DNA of 64,000 nucleotides from Leuctra nigra (lineage: Eukaryota; Arthropoda; Insecta; Plecoptera; Leuctridae): positions 21,855,705-21,919,704 of the forward strand of contig OW203769.1 of NCBI GenBank assembly GCA_934045905.1, given 5' to 3'. The number at the start of each line of letters is the position of its first letter. Positions within the stretch are counted from its first letter, which is position 1. Positions 1-8,897 of this stretch are shown here, one piece after another. The position numbers and the translations under genes were made by a program. The notes under the pieces are model-generated. The model searched no databases and had not been told where the DNA came from. It saw nothing but the letters and a program-made list of their open reading frames with translations.

Positions 1-7
1 AATCTGA

Positions 8-91
8 TTGGTGGAATAATCCACTGCCTACTTAAAATTTACGTTCTATTTACACTATTCAAATTTCAAGTAGGCAGTGACCTACCACCAA
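8..91. repeat. Short inverted-repeat (MITE-like) hairpin
   Basis: Two roughly 30-base arms (about 8-40 and 61-91) read as imperfect reverse complements around the core ccactgcctactt / aagtaggcagtg, separated by about 20 AT-rich bases. This is the shape of a small non-autonomous DNA element. No second copy was seen in the window. Confidence 0.5.
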
Positions 92-207
92 GATACCACT
101 GCTTCGTGAATACGAATGTGTAATTCGCTACCCCGAGGTGGTAAGCAAGTGGTAGGCTACCCCGGGGTAGGCAAGAATAAGGACAATGTACGTGAATGAG
201 GGCCCAG

Positions 208-226
208 AGGGGGGGGGGGGGGGGAG
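208..226. repeat. Poly-G run
   Basis: A homopolymer of about 16-18 G interrupted only at its end. It is a simple-sequence tract and a likely source of length error in the assembly. Confidence 0.8.
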
Positions 227-330
227 GAGAGACTGTATTCTATTGTCCCCCACCCTGCCAGCGCCCTGATAAGGTCCAGGTGACCTTGAAAGTAAGTTGC
301 AGAAGCAAGAGAGTTGAAGATGTGTCTCAC

Positions 331-516
331 CCTGGCGTAGTCCTCCTGTACTTTGCCGCCGGTGATGATGGCTTGGAACAGCGGACTTGGCTGTCCCGAC
401 GCCATCTGTTTGGCACACTCCGACATCGGCACCGGCTGCAACGCCCCCAGCGCCGTGTCGTTGACCTGGCGTCGCGGCGACTGAGGGCGGCGTCGCCCGT
501 GCAGGCGGGACGTCAA
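331..516 (-). CDS. Candidate internal coding exon, product unknown
   Basis: On the minus strand a GC-rich open stretch of 62 codons is bounded by a good acceptor (pyrimidine-rich tract ending ttctgttcag just above 516) and a donor gtgagac just below 331. Both edges are phase 0. The peptide begins LTSRLHGRRRPQSPRR and contains SECAKQMASGQPSPLFQAI; I do not recognise it. GC content jumps here as in the well-supported exons. It could be a downstream exon of the coiled-coil gene at 902-2611, whose alternative donor is also phase 0, or an exon of another gene running off the left edge. It does not resemble exon 2 or 3 of the plus-strand paralogue, which argues against a simple shared structure. 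Confidence 0.35.
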
Positions 517-847
517 CTGAACAGAAGTTCAGAATTATACGCGCGAGGCCAATGTCAGTGAGGTCATTGATGACCCACGACGATTGCTTTTATACTGCAT
601 GGCATTGCAGTGAAGCTATACATTTTTGCAATACCCGATCAATGCTGATAAAAATTAACTTTTTGAAAGAAAATTGCTACTTACTTTGGTTGCAGTAACC
701 AAAGGTAGGTACTATGCTATGTGCATTACCTCATTGTTGTTAGGAGACTCTACCTACCAAATATGTTTTTACTTTATTATAACATTATGTTATAATTATT
801 TAAACTAGAAACTAATTTGCGTTGCAATAAAAAATGTACTTTTGCTG

Positions 848-2611
848 TTATTTTATTGGGTACCTATTAGATGTTTGTGTAGGTGTAGGTAGATTCCTTA
901 CCTCCGCGTTGGGCGCAACGTTGGGCGTCATGATTTTTGACACCTTCTCCCCGGATTTCGCGCTCGCTTTATTCGCCTCATCGCCTTTTGTTGCGTCTTC
1001 CCTTTTCTCACGTCTTGCCTCTTCCTCATCGTCTACTCCTTCCCTCTTCTCTCTGATTTCCCTGCCTAAGTTTTTACTTCCTCTCTCATCTGTCACTCTT
1101 ACTTCTTCGCTTCTTTTCTTCACATCCTCGTGATTCTCCTTTACTTCACCTCTCTCTTTAGCCATTTCGTTCTCTGTATGTGCTAACACCTTCCTCTCCA
1201 ACTCCTTCGCCTCCTCCAAGCTTTTAGTCATGTCAACAGTGACCTCTTTGTCCACTTCTTCCACATCTTTGGCAGAAACTCCATTCTGTCTCGTATCCAT
1301 CTTCCCCTGACGCTTCGGTTTGTCCTGCTTGCCGAAAGTCCCGGCGTCGTCTCTCTTCACCCTCGCGTTGAGCTTCGCCTCCAGCAGAGTCCTCTCCTGG
1401 TTCAGCGAGCCGAGCTCATCCCTCTTCCCGCAGAGACAGTCCTCGTGCTTCTTGCGCATGGCGTCAGCTTGCAAGACGCGCCGGGCCGCGACGTCGGCGT
1501 CCTGCTGGAGGTTCTCCAGGTCGATGTTGAGCGCTCGGACGCGCCCGATGGCCGACTGCGCCGTCATCTTCGCCGACGCCGACAACTTGGAGAGGCGCGC
1601 GATTATGTCCTGCTCGGACTTGACGATTGCGCGGTCGCAGGAGAGGCGGCTCATGCTCTCGCGATATTTCTCATCCTTATCGCATTGACTCTTGCATTCA
1701 CGCTTCTTGCGACACAAACTGAGCTCATCGTTGGTCATCTTGATCTCCTCGTCGTTGATTCTCCTGCAGGCGTCATGCAACAGAGTCTCGTGTTCCCCCA
1801 AGTCCATGAGCAGGCTGTTACTCCTGCGCGAGGCCGCCTGCGCGTTTAGCCGAGCCCATTTGATGTCCTCTTTCATAGTCACGATTTTGATCGTCACTTC
1901 TTCTAGACGACGTTCAGCTGCCTCTGATATACTTATCGCCTTGTTCAGGTCTTTAGTTTCCATGTTGATGTCGGCTTCACGTTGGAACATTTTGGTTTTG
2001 ACAGACTTGAGTTCCTCCTCCAATTTCGCTCCTTCGCCGTCATCGCAGCACTTGTCCTGACCATCGGGTGACGGCGTTGTTGTCGTCGCAGGATTCTTGT
2101 TCGCGCCGCATTCGCGAGACTTCATACGAGGATCCATCCCGGGCTGAGCAACAGACTTTACCTCCACTGACTGAGAAGCCTTTTGAGTCGTTTCAGGAGC
2201 ACGGCGAATTGGTGCGGAATCACTGTACATAGCAATAGGTGCAGTTTGTGGTAATTGTTCTGACACTATTGGTTCAACTGGTTGTGAGAGATCGGGTTGA
2301 GCGACTTGTACAGGACCTCGTTGAGGGAAACTTTGCTGTCGTGCTTGAGAATGAGGCACACTTTCGTCGAGAGGTTCGTCGACAAATTGCGTGTCGCCTT
2401 GTTCTGATGAAAATATGACAGGAGTTCCTTGCGCTTGCTGTGGCCCTGTTTGACGGACTTGGGGAGCAAATTCATTGCTATTGAGCTTTGCCTGGGCTCT
2501 ACTGATTTCTAACCTTCGTTTTAGAGCGCCGACAGGATCGTATTTGGGGTTTATTGGCACCGACGTGGCGGCAGCAAACAGAGCACATAATATTAACACG
2601 GATATATCCAT
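848..2611 (-). CDS. Secreted coiled-coil proprotein (paralogue A)
   Basis: A 587-codon open frame starts with Met at 2611. The N-terminus MDISVLILCALFAAATSVP is a typical cleavable signal peptide. Residues about 20-185 are Gln/Pro-rich and low complexity. Residues about 195-420 form a long heptad-like coiled coil rich in K, E, R, A and L, with Cys in CRKKRECKSQC and CLCGKRDE. A dibasic furin-like site RVKRDD follows, then a charged Lys/Glu tail. The coiled-coil block aligns throughout with the plus-strand gene at 2942 (shared IKWA, DVAARRVL, RKKH and RVKRD), so they are paralogues. A gtaagg donor at 896-901 would end the exon at 902 in phase 0, exactly where the paralogue splices. If it is unspliced, the frame stops at 848, with a possible AATAAA (reverse complement, 773-778) about 70 bases downstream. 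I do not recognise a named family. A secreted structural or glandular protein is inference. Confidence 0.8.
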   Translation of the reverse strand: MDISVLILCALFAAATSVPINPKYDPVGALKRRLEISRAQAKLNSNEFAPQVRQTGPQQAQGTPVIFSSEQGDTQFVDEPLDESVPHSQARQQSFPQRGPVQVAQPDLSQPVEPIVSEQLPQTAPIAMYSDSAPIRRAPETTQKASQSVEVKSVAQPGMDPRMKSRECGANKNPATTTTPSPDGQDKCCDDGEGAKLEEELKSVKTKMFQREADINMETKDLNKAISISEAAERRLEEVTIKIVTMKEDIKWARLNAQAASRRSNSLLMDLGEHETLLHDACRRINDEEIKMTNDELSLCRKKRECKSQCDKDEKYRESMSRLSCDRAIVKSEQDIIARLSKLSASAKMTAQSAIGRVRALNIDLENLQQDADVAARRVLQADAMRKKHEDCLCGKRDELGSLNQERTLLEAKLNARVKRDDAGTFGKQDKPKRQGKMDTRQNGVSAKDVEEVDKEVTVDMTKSLEEAKELERKVLAHTENEMAKERGEVKENHEDVKKRSEEVRVTDERGSKNLGREIREKREGVDDEEEARREKREDATKGDEANKASAKSGEKVSKIMTPNVAPNAEVRNLPTPTQTSNRYPIK

Positions 2612-2941
2612 TCAGAGCAATTCACCTGTAGTAAAAATAGTAAAATACCTGTCCATTTTGGACATTACATTTATAAATTAAATTAAATCAGAAACATGGC
2701 TTAACTCTCTATTTTGTTTCACTAACAATCTTTTTAAAGCACAGTCTCTTGAATTTGATTCACTTTCATCCACGGTCCAATATTTACAGCGTAATGATTC
2801 CAGAAGACTTGCATTGACAAAGCCTTCTAGTTATGGAAAAGTGAAATTAAAAAACGCGAACAATTAATTATTCGACAGCAAGGGAGATTTGCATTGGATA
2901 TTATTTATTTATGTGCTTTTAATGATGCTTAAACTCTTCAG
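2612..2941. promoter_or_regulatory. Shared head-to-head intergenic region (candidate bidirectional promoter)
   Basis: Only 330 bases separate the start codons of the two divergent paralogues, so both 5' flanks must lie here unless upstream non-coding exons exist. The region is AT-rich. A TATA-like tttataaat lies about 60 bases upstream of the minus-strand start, and an AT-rich ttatttatttatg tract lies about 35 bases upstream of the plus-strand start. Promoter function is inferred from geometry only. Confidence 0.4.
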
Positions 2942-4480
2942 ATGAAATTATCTGTGTTGCTGTTGTGTTTCGTGGTAGCCGCGGTAAGTTCTTTGCCTCT
3001 ACTTCGCTCAGGTATCACGGAGAATGGCGACCTCCAGAACCAGATTGATCAGATAGGCAGGGCGTACGAAGATGCTGTGAAGAACAGAGAGGATACAAGT
3101 TTAGATTCATCGGAGTTACTGAGAGACACTGTACTGACGCAGCCCGAGAGCTCTTTCGTTGGGGAGCATTCTCGTCAAGCGAAAGGAATTGAACCTTCCA
3201 AAGCTGTCGTTGTACCAGATGCAAAGACTCATGTGGTACGTCAGAACAAACCAAGTGATCCTCCTACAAGTGCCCCTGCTCCCGACGCCGCTCCCGATCC
3301 GGCTCCAGCTCCAGCCCCTGCCCCTAGCTCGAACGGTTCATCTGCATTTGACTGTCCGAAGGAAGACACTAAACAAGAAGATGCTCTCAGAGCTTTGAAG
3401 GCAAAGTTATTTCAGTTAGAATCACAGCAAGGTATAGAGAGCAAGGAAGTAGAAAAAGCTGTTGCCATAACACAAACGGCAGAACGGCAACTTGAAGACA
3501 TCACTAGCAAGATCTACGCGCTGAAGCAAAGTATCAAGTGGGCTCAGGTGACCGCGAAGCTCGCGACGCAGAAGAACGGCGCGTTGTTGACGGACTTGGC
3601 GCTCCACGACAAACTGATGCACGAGGCGAAGAAGAAGATCAGCGATTTGCAGATCAAGTTGACGCAAGTGGAGCTTGGCATGTGTCGCAAACGCGAGGCG
3701 GACTCTGTGCGCGAGGCGAGGGCGATGTCGCACAACGACGAGGAATACAAGGCGACGGTGGCGCTGATCGCCAAGGAACGCTCTCACGTCAAGATGGAGT
3801 CCGACCAGACGGCGCGCCTCGAGCAGATGTCGGCGGCGGCGCAGAAGAACGTGCAGAACGCCGTGGCGAACATCAGAGCGCTGAAGATCGAGCTGCAGAA
3901 CACGCAGCAGGACGCCATTGTCGCCGCCAGGCGCGTGCTCGAGGCCAACACGCTGCGCAAGAAGCACGACGACGCACTGTGCGCGTTGAAGTCGCAGGTC
4001 GCGGCGTTGGACAAGGACAGGACGAATATGGAGGCTCAGATCAACCAGAGGGTGAAGCGGGACGAAGCGAAGGAGATGGACGATGAAGATGAGGAGTACG
4101 CCGACGCCGACGCCGAGGATGACGCCGAGGACGATGCCGACGCCGAATTGGAGGCTGAGGTAAATGCAAAGGATGATTCCCAGTGCGACGCTGAGGACGA
4201 CGTTGAGGAAGACCCCGAGGAAGACTCTGAGGTAAATGCCGAGGCTGACGCCGAGCTGAGCTCTGAGGTAAATGTCGAGGAAGATGCCCAGTTCGACGCC
4301 GAAGAAGACGGCGACGAAGAAGCCGAGGAAGATGCCGACGAAGATGCCGAAGAAAAAGCGCAGGACGACTCTGAGGTCGACACAGAGAATAAAGAAGACG
4401 CGGACGATGAGGCTGGTGTAGATGCCGATGACAGCGAGGCGGACGAGGACGCCGACAAACTCCGGAAAGAGTATGACGAA
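2942..4480 (+). CDS. Paralogue B exon 1
   Basis: This exon holds 513 codons from the start Met to donor gtaagg at 4481. It carries the signal peptide, Ala-Pro linker, main coiled coil, RVKR site and the Asp/Glu/Ala-rich tract. The acidic tract is imperfectly repetitive at the DNA level (gaggaagatgcc-like units), so its length may vary between alleles. Confidence 0.82.
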
Positions 4481-6231
4481 GTAAGGCACATCTAACTGTT
4501 TTAGAGAAGGAAGGAGTTGTAATTGATAGTCACAATGAATAGGTCTAAGTCGCTGATGATTGGTTCCAGGCACGGCGCAAGCGCGACGAGGCCGACGCGC
4601 ATGTGTCCGCCGAGGAGGCCGCCGTGAGCATCGCCGAGCGCATCGCGGACATGACACGTGACCGGCTGGCCGAGTCTGCGCACAAGCTGCGACTGCTCAA
4701 GCGCATGTCCAAGGACGTGCAAGCCGTGTCGACCGAGCTCAAGGCCGAGCTGCAAGCTGCGCAGACGCGCAACGAGCTCCACGCGCAGTGCAAGAGAGCG
4801 GCGCGCGCAGAGGAAGAGAGACTGGAGCTGCTGATGGCGGAACCGAGAGAGCTGGGGGATGAGGACGAGGCGGGGCTGATGAAGAGGATCACGGAGAAGG
4901 AAGAACAAGTCAGGAAACAGGTAGGATGACAACCAGCAATGTGTTTATTGATATTTTACCTACTTTCATCGGTTGACCTTGTGATCAAGCTGAAATTCAG
5001 ACATGTCTACACCAATTACGTAAATAACTACCATTATAATTTTTAAACACAATCTTCTGATTGGTAGAAAAGATCATTATTGTCATTCAAAACCGATGAA
5101 ATACCTACCAAATTTTATCGCAATTGCTAACTAATGTTCGGAGTTTGTGTGATTCACGGTAATTTTGATTATTGAAAAAGATATGAACATTTTAAAGTAT
5201 AAGCTTTTAATACTTTTGATAGTCTTGGAAAAAAGATTTTATTTGACGTTTCGACAGGGCCAAATGTCAGATGCTAAAAAATGCAAATGGTTTTCAATTT
5301 ATTTTTATTTTTATCAAATTGCATTTTTAGTTACAGTCTGACCAGCCAGTCGGGGGCTACAAACTGAAAACAATAAAGCAGAGAATGTCACAAACTAATA
5401 CAAGCATAATGACAGTCTCTATGTTGATAGAGTGAACACAAAATTTATTGATATTTGATTCGTTTTTATGTTGTCAAAAATCTACTTCGGTAGTAGCAAA
5501 AACTCAACAATAGAATTTTACTCGACATCGAATTAGGGCGTTGGGCAACTTAAAAGCTGAAAACGTATCTATAGCATTTTTATTTAGATTCTCTTTCCCT
5601 TCTTCCATATGGTAGTGAGCACACAAGCTGGAAGCACACAAATAGTGCAAAATGTGATACTAATATTTCCTGAATCCTTTGGCAGTCTTATAGGAAATTT
5701 TGCGCTCTTTCATAATTTCGATATCCTCAAAAAATCGGACGGCCATTTTGGGCTCCAGGGCTGTCCAAAGTATAAAAAAAATTGTATTTTAGTGGAGCCT
5801 AAAGAGGCCATCCGATTTTTTGTGGATATCGAAATTATGAAAGAGCTGAAAATTTCCTAAGACTGCCGAAGGAAAAATTAGTATCACATTTTGCACTATT
5901 CTGTCAATGTTATGTGCTAACAGCTCTCACTATGGTAATTCGCTATTCAGTTGTGATGATGTTCGCGCAGGCAATCCAGGCTGCGCACGACGAACAAGAA
6001 CTGCAGCAGGAGCGCAGCCGCCTCGACGACGTGCACGCAGCGATGTCCGCGCACGCCAGCGCGCTGCACAGCGAGCGCAGCGACGCGTCCCGGGCTGCGC
6101 AGAACGCACGCCTCGCGCAGGAGCTGCTCGCCTATCACGACAAGAAGCTGAGTGCAGCGCGCAGGGCGCAGTCAGACGCGCAGGAACATCAGACTCTAGT
6201 GGAAGACAAGCTGCGCAGGGCCACCCATTAG
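2942..6231 (+). CDS. Secreted coiled-coil proprotein with acidic domain (paralogue B), 3 exons
   Basis: The exons are 2942-4480, 4570-4920 and 5971-6231, all joined in phase 0 and giving 716 residues. Residues 1-18 (MKLSVLLLCFVVAAVSSL) are a signal peptide. A linker with an Ala-Pro repeat (about 110-130) leads into a coiled coil (about 140-375) homologous to the minus-strand neighbour. Next come the furin-like site RVKRDE and a very acidic Asp/Glu/Ala tract (about 380-510). Exon 2 opens with a second basic site, ARRKRDE, and returns to coiled coil, as does exon 3 up to the stop. Proteolytic processing at RVKR and RRKR is inferred. The exons are strongly GC-rich against AT-rich introns. The first exon also reads on into intron 1 and stops at 4495, so an unspliced form would end 5 codons later. 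The family is not recognised. Confidence 0.82.
4570..4920 (+). CDS. Paralogue B exon 2
   Basis: This exon holds 117 codons between acceptor ttccag (ending 4569) and donor gtagga (4921), phase 0 on both sides. It starts ARRKRDEADA and is predicted almost entirely coiled coil (heptads of A/L with E/R/K). Confidence 0.8.
5641..5900. mobile_element. MITE with about 100-bp inverted arms in intron 2 of paralogue B
   Basis: Two arms of about 100 bases (from 5641 and ending at 5900) are near reverse complements, with ends aatagtgcaaaatgtgatac / gtatcacattttgcactatt and a short AT-rich middle containing a second complementary pair around aaaaatcgga. The right end lies only about 70 bases before the exon 3 acceptor. 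No transposase is encoded. Confidence 0.75.
5971..6231 (+). CDS. Paralogue B terminal exon
   Basis: This exon holds 86 codons plus TAG after acceptor gttcgcgcag. It begins AIQAAHDEQELQQERSRL and is coiled coil to the end. Phase 0 entry matches exon 2. No canonical AATAAA was seen in the first 100 bases downstream. Confidence 0.75.
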   Translation, partial: AIQAAHDEQELQQERSRLDDVHAAMSAHASALHSERSDASRAAQNARLAQELLAYHDKKLSAARRAQSDAQEHQTLVEDKLRRATH

Positions 6232-6384
6232 CTGCGCATCATAGATAATACCTTTTGATAATGTTTAATTTGTGCTTGTTGTTTGTGTTTTAGTGTTTTG
6301 TAATCAAATATAAAAATACACTATATATTCTTCGATCTTATTATACGCTCGTTTTAGAAAAGAAAGTACCTCTGAATGGAAACC

Positions 6385-6565
6385 AAGGAGCAGGTAACAG
6401 GTAACACTCTGGTAACTTCGGATGCCCGGGTTCGATTCCCGCGACCGTCCTTCATAATTAAATGTTTTCAGTGGTTTCCCTCGGTTAGAGGCAAATGATG
6501 GGAAGGTTCCCTACTTCTTGGTCACGACCACCTCCATCCCACCGTCTATTCTTACCTATTCTAAC
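6385..6565 (+). mobile_element. tRNA-derived SINE, plus orientation
   Basis: A B-box-like gggttcgattcccgc near 6428 sits in a tRNA-like head (gcaggtaacaggtaacactctgg upstream as an A-box candidate). It is followed by a conserved body, ggaaggttccctacttcttggtcacgaccacctcc. The same head and body occur reverse-complemented at about 38105-38290, and the body resembles the unit of the 45-62 kb satellite. This identifies a dispersed SINE family. Confidence 0.65.
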
Positions 6566-6696
6566 ATCATCATCATAATCATTCACCCGTCAGTGTGCAT
6601 ATAGTGCAGGAATGTTCGATGCTTTTCCATCATTGAAGGGCCCTCAATTTCAAATAATATGTTTTCGTGGAAAAGAATGCACACCCAACAAATCAT

Positions 6697-6880
6697 AAAA
6701 CGGTATTTGAACGAAACGGTTTGGCTGCTGTCAGGTTCCTTGACAATAAATCCTTGTTATTACTTATTATCAATGAAATCAGAACTCACCTACTAGAGGT
6801 AGATGACGAGTAAGTATAGACTTCATCTGATGATGCCATCACATTTTTTTAGCCAATCCATTTATTTCAAATACCGTTTT
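6697..6880. mobile_element. MITE family 1, copy 1
   Basis: About 184 bases bounded by aaaacggtatttga and its inverse tcaaataccgtttt. A second copy with the same ends and internal blocks (ggttccttgacaat, atcaatgaaatc, gatgatgccatca) lies at 34083-34263. Confidence 0.75.
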
Positions 6881-8439
6881 ATCAGAATTGTTCCTAACCT
6901 TATAAAAGCAGCTCACAATACCCATTCATTGAGATTTTTTTTGCATATTTTCAAATAAGAAATTGAACCATTTTTTGCATATTTTCAAATAAGAAATTGA
7001 ACCATTTTGTGTATATTCTCCATTCCCTACATAACAAGGTTACATAAACTATAAAAGGACTTCACACAATGCTACTCCCCCACTCCCCCTCCCCCCACCC
7101 CCTGGCGCCTGACGCGTGGCGCCTCTAATAGGGAGTCCCTGTCACTCACTTGACCACAGTAGTTGTTATCACACCTGACAAACTTCTGCCCACAAACACT
7201 CTTAGCATCAATAATGCAGGCCAACTCTTGATCATTCACTCGCAACATGTCAACCAATCACAGATCGAGATCGACAAGCATGCGCAAAGCAATCATAGAG
7301 AACAACTTTGATTTGCATGTCTTTGAAATACATACTATTGCGTATCTTTCATTGGTGTTGCTGAGGGTGATTTCTTGGTGCGTCTAAAGAAGTTACACAT
7401 GGGTAAGTACTGTCAAGCATCAAGAAATTAAGTCGTTGATCTAAATGAGGTGCGATTCTAACAAGATTAAACAAATGTATAGGTACCTTGAAAAGTGGAG
7501 GAGGGGGTGAAAATGTGTTCGATTTTGGTTTGTTTACCGTTTATTCCGTAGTGAAATAAAATCTAGCGAATCGGTTGAATTGTACTAGCTAGTTACACAG
7601 TAGTTAGTCATGAATGAAGCACTATAAAGTTTGACTTTGAATATTTATTTTGATTTGTTTTGCCTATAGTTTACACGGTTGAATATTCCATTTAATTCAT
7701 TGAGTTCAATCATTTGGTTCACGAATGTAACTGTGTAGACGCGCGGCGAAATTGAAGCAAAAGTACGTTTCACAACTTTGAAAGAATCGAATTCCGGATT
7801 TTGCAGTTCTAAAATTCTCAGGGTACAAAAGGTGTCAGAAATGGTGAATTTTTTGGGAAAATACGTAGCGAACGAAAAGACAATCCCTCAGGAAAATAAT
7901 GGGGGTACTAGTTCCATGCGGAGCGGATTCGGGGGAAAAATTTCATTTTGAGAGTGCATTTAGGCCATTTTCATGTTTTCTGGACTACAATCTTTGACGA
8001 TTTGATATTTTTCTTCCCTGAATATTAAATTATACACAGTGTAGTTTCATATTTTCAACAATTCCGGACATTTACTGTCCGGAATGAGGTAATTCCGGCA
8101 TCCGGACAATGTTGTCAAATTCTGGAGTGTCCGGATAAAATCCGGATGGTTGGCAACCCTCTATTTTTCCTTCAATGAATTGAATGAAACATTGAACCGC
8201 GTTTACTAGGCTTTAGGCAGAGAAGTACGTTTCACAAAATCTCGAAAGCAAAGTCATGGTGCACTAATGCTTGGTGGTCAATGAGATTTTCTTGAAGAGA
8301 GAAGTAAAAGGGAAAAAACCGTGAAAGAAAAGAAAATTATAATCTTATTTGTTTAATGTTAAGGATACTGATTCTTTGAATTTTATCATTGTTTTCTTGA
8401 TTATATTTGTTTAGCCATTCTTGGAGATATATGTTTGTA

Positions 8440-8582
8440 TTTGTTGTAATAGGCTGCCCGCAAGCAAGTCTTATGCGGGCTCAATTCAGTACCTATTGTT
8501 GATATTTGTGTTATCTTGTATAATTGTATGTATACCTCTGAATTGAATAAAATTGTTTGAAATTGAATTGAATTGAATTGAA
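8440..8582 (+). mobile_element. 3' end of a non-LTR retrotransposon (fragment)
   Basis: A small GC hairpin (gcccgc ... gcgggc, around 8457-8479) is followed by an AT-rich tail ending in a short microsatellite, (ttgaa)n. That arrangement is typical of insect LINE 3' termini. No reverse-transcriptase frame is present upstream, so this would be a 5'-truncated copy. Confidence 0.5.
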
Positions 8583-8756
8583 GGGAGGAAAGAGCCCTTC
8601 ACTTAACCCTGGAAAAGGGTCAACTTAGGGGCACCGGTCCGGGGGAGTCATGGTACTGGTTGGAAGTCCAGTCCAAATCGCGACGGACTGTAGGGGGGGG
8701 GGGGAGAGGGGGCAAGGTCAGCAAATGGGGTGACGGCATCGAATATATTGCTGCAG

Positions 8757-8897
8757 GACGCACACTGCCTGTGGGGGCGCCCTGCAGAGTGTGTGGTGAC
8801 AAGGCGTTCGGCAAACACTACGGCGCCATCTGCTGCGACGGCTGCTCCTGCTTCTTCAAGCGCAGCGTCAGACGCAGCATGCAGTACACGTGCATAG
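8757..8897 (+). CDS. Nuclear receptor exon: first zinc finger
   Basis: Acceptor attgctgcag ends at 8756 and donor gtagct starts at 8898. The exon opens with two bases completing a codon from a missing upstream exon. It encodes [10 protein letters not shown], the P-box CDGCSC and FFKRSVRR. The frame upstream of 8757 is open for a while but has no ATG, which supports splicing here. Confidence 0.85.
   Translation, partial: DAHCLWGRPAECVVTRRSANTTAPSAATAAPASSSAASDAACSTRA

Larger units (their letters stand above)
6232..8756. other. Intergenic region with repeats, no gene seen
   Basis: Between the coiled-coil gene and the first recognised nuclear-receptor exon I see a plus-strand tRNA-derived SINE (about 6385-6565), a MITE (6697-6880), a short direct duplication of about 30 bases near 6950-7005, AT-rich unique sequence, and a LINE-like 3' end (about 8440-8582). 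Two stretches near 7690-7780 and 8170-8240 look like diverged direct copies (shared agtacgtttcacaa). The start exon or exons of the nuclear receptor probably lie here or farther left but could not be identified. Confidence 0.5.

Noticed and set aside
3422..4657. Long minus-strand frame opposite paralogue B
   Set aside because: Shadow of the acidic Asp/Glu/Ala codons on the plus strand; Val/Leu/Phe-rich with no start context or homology.
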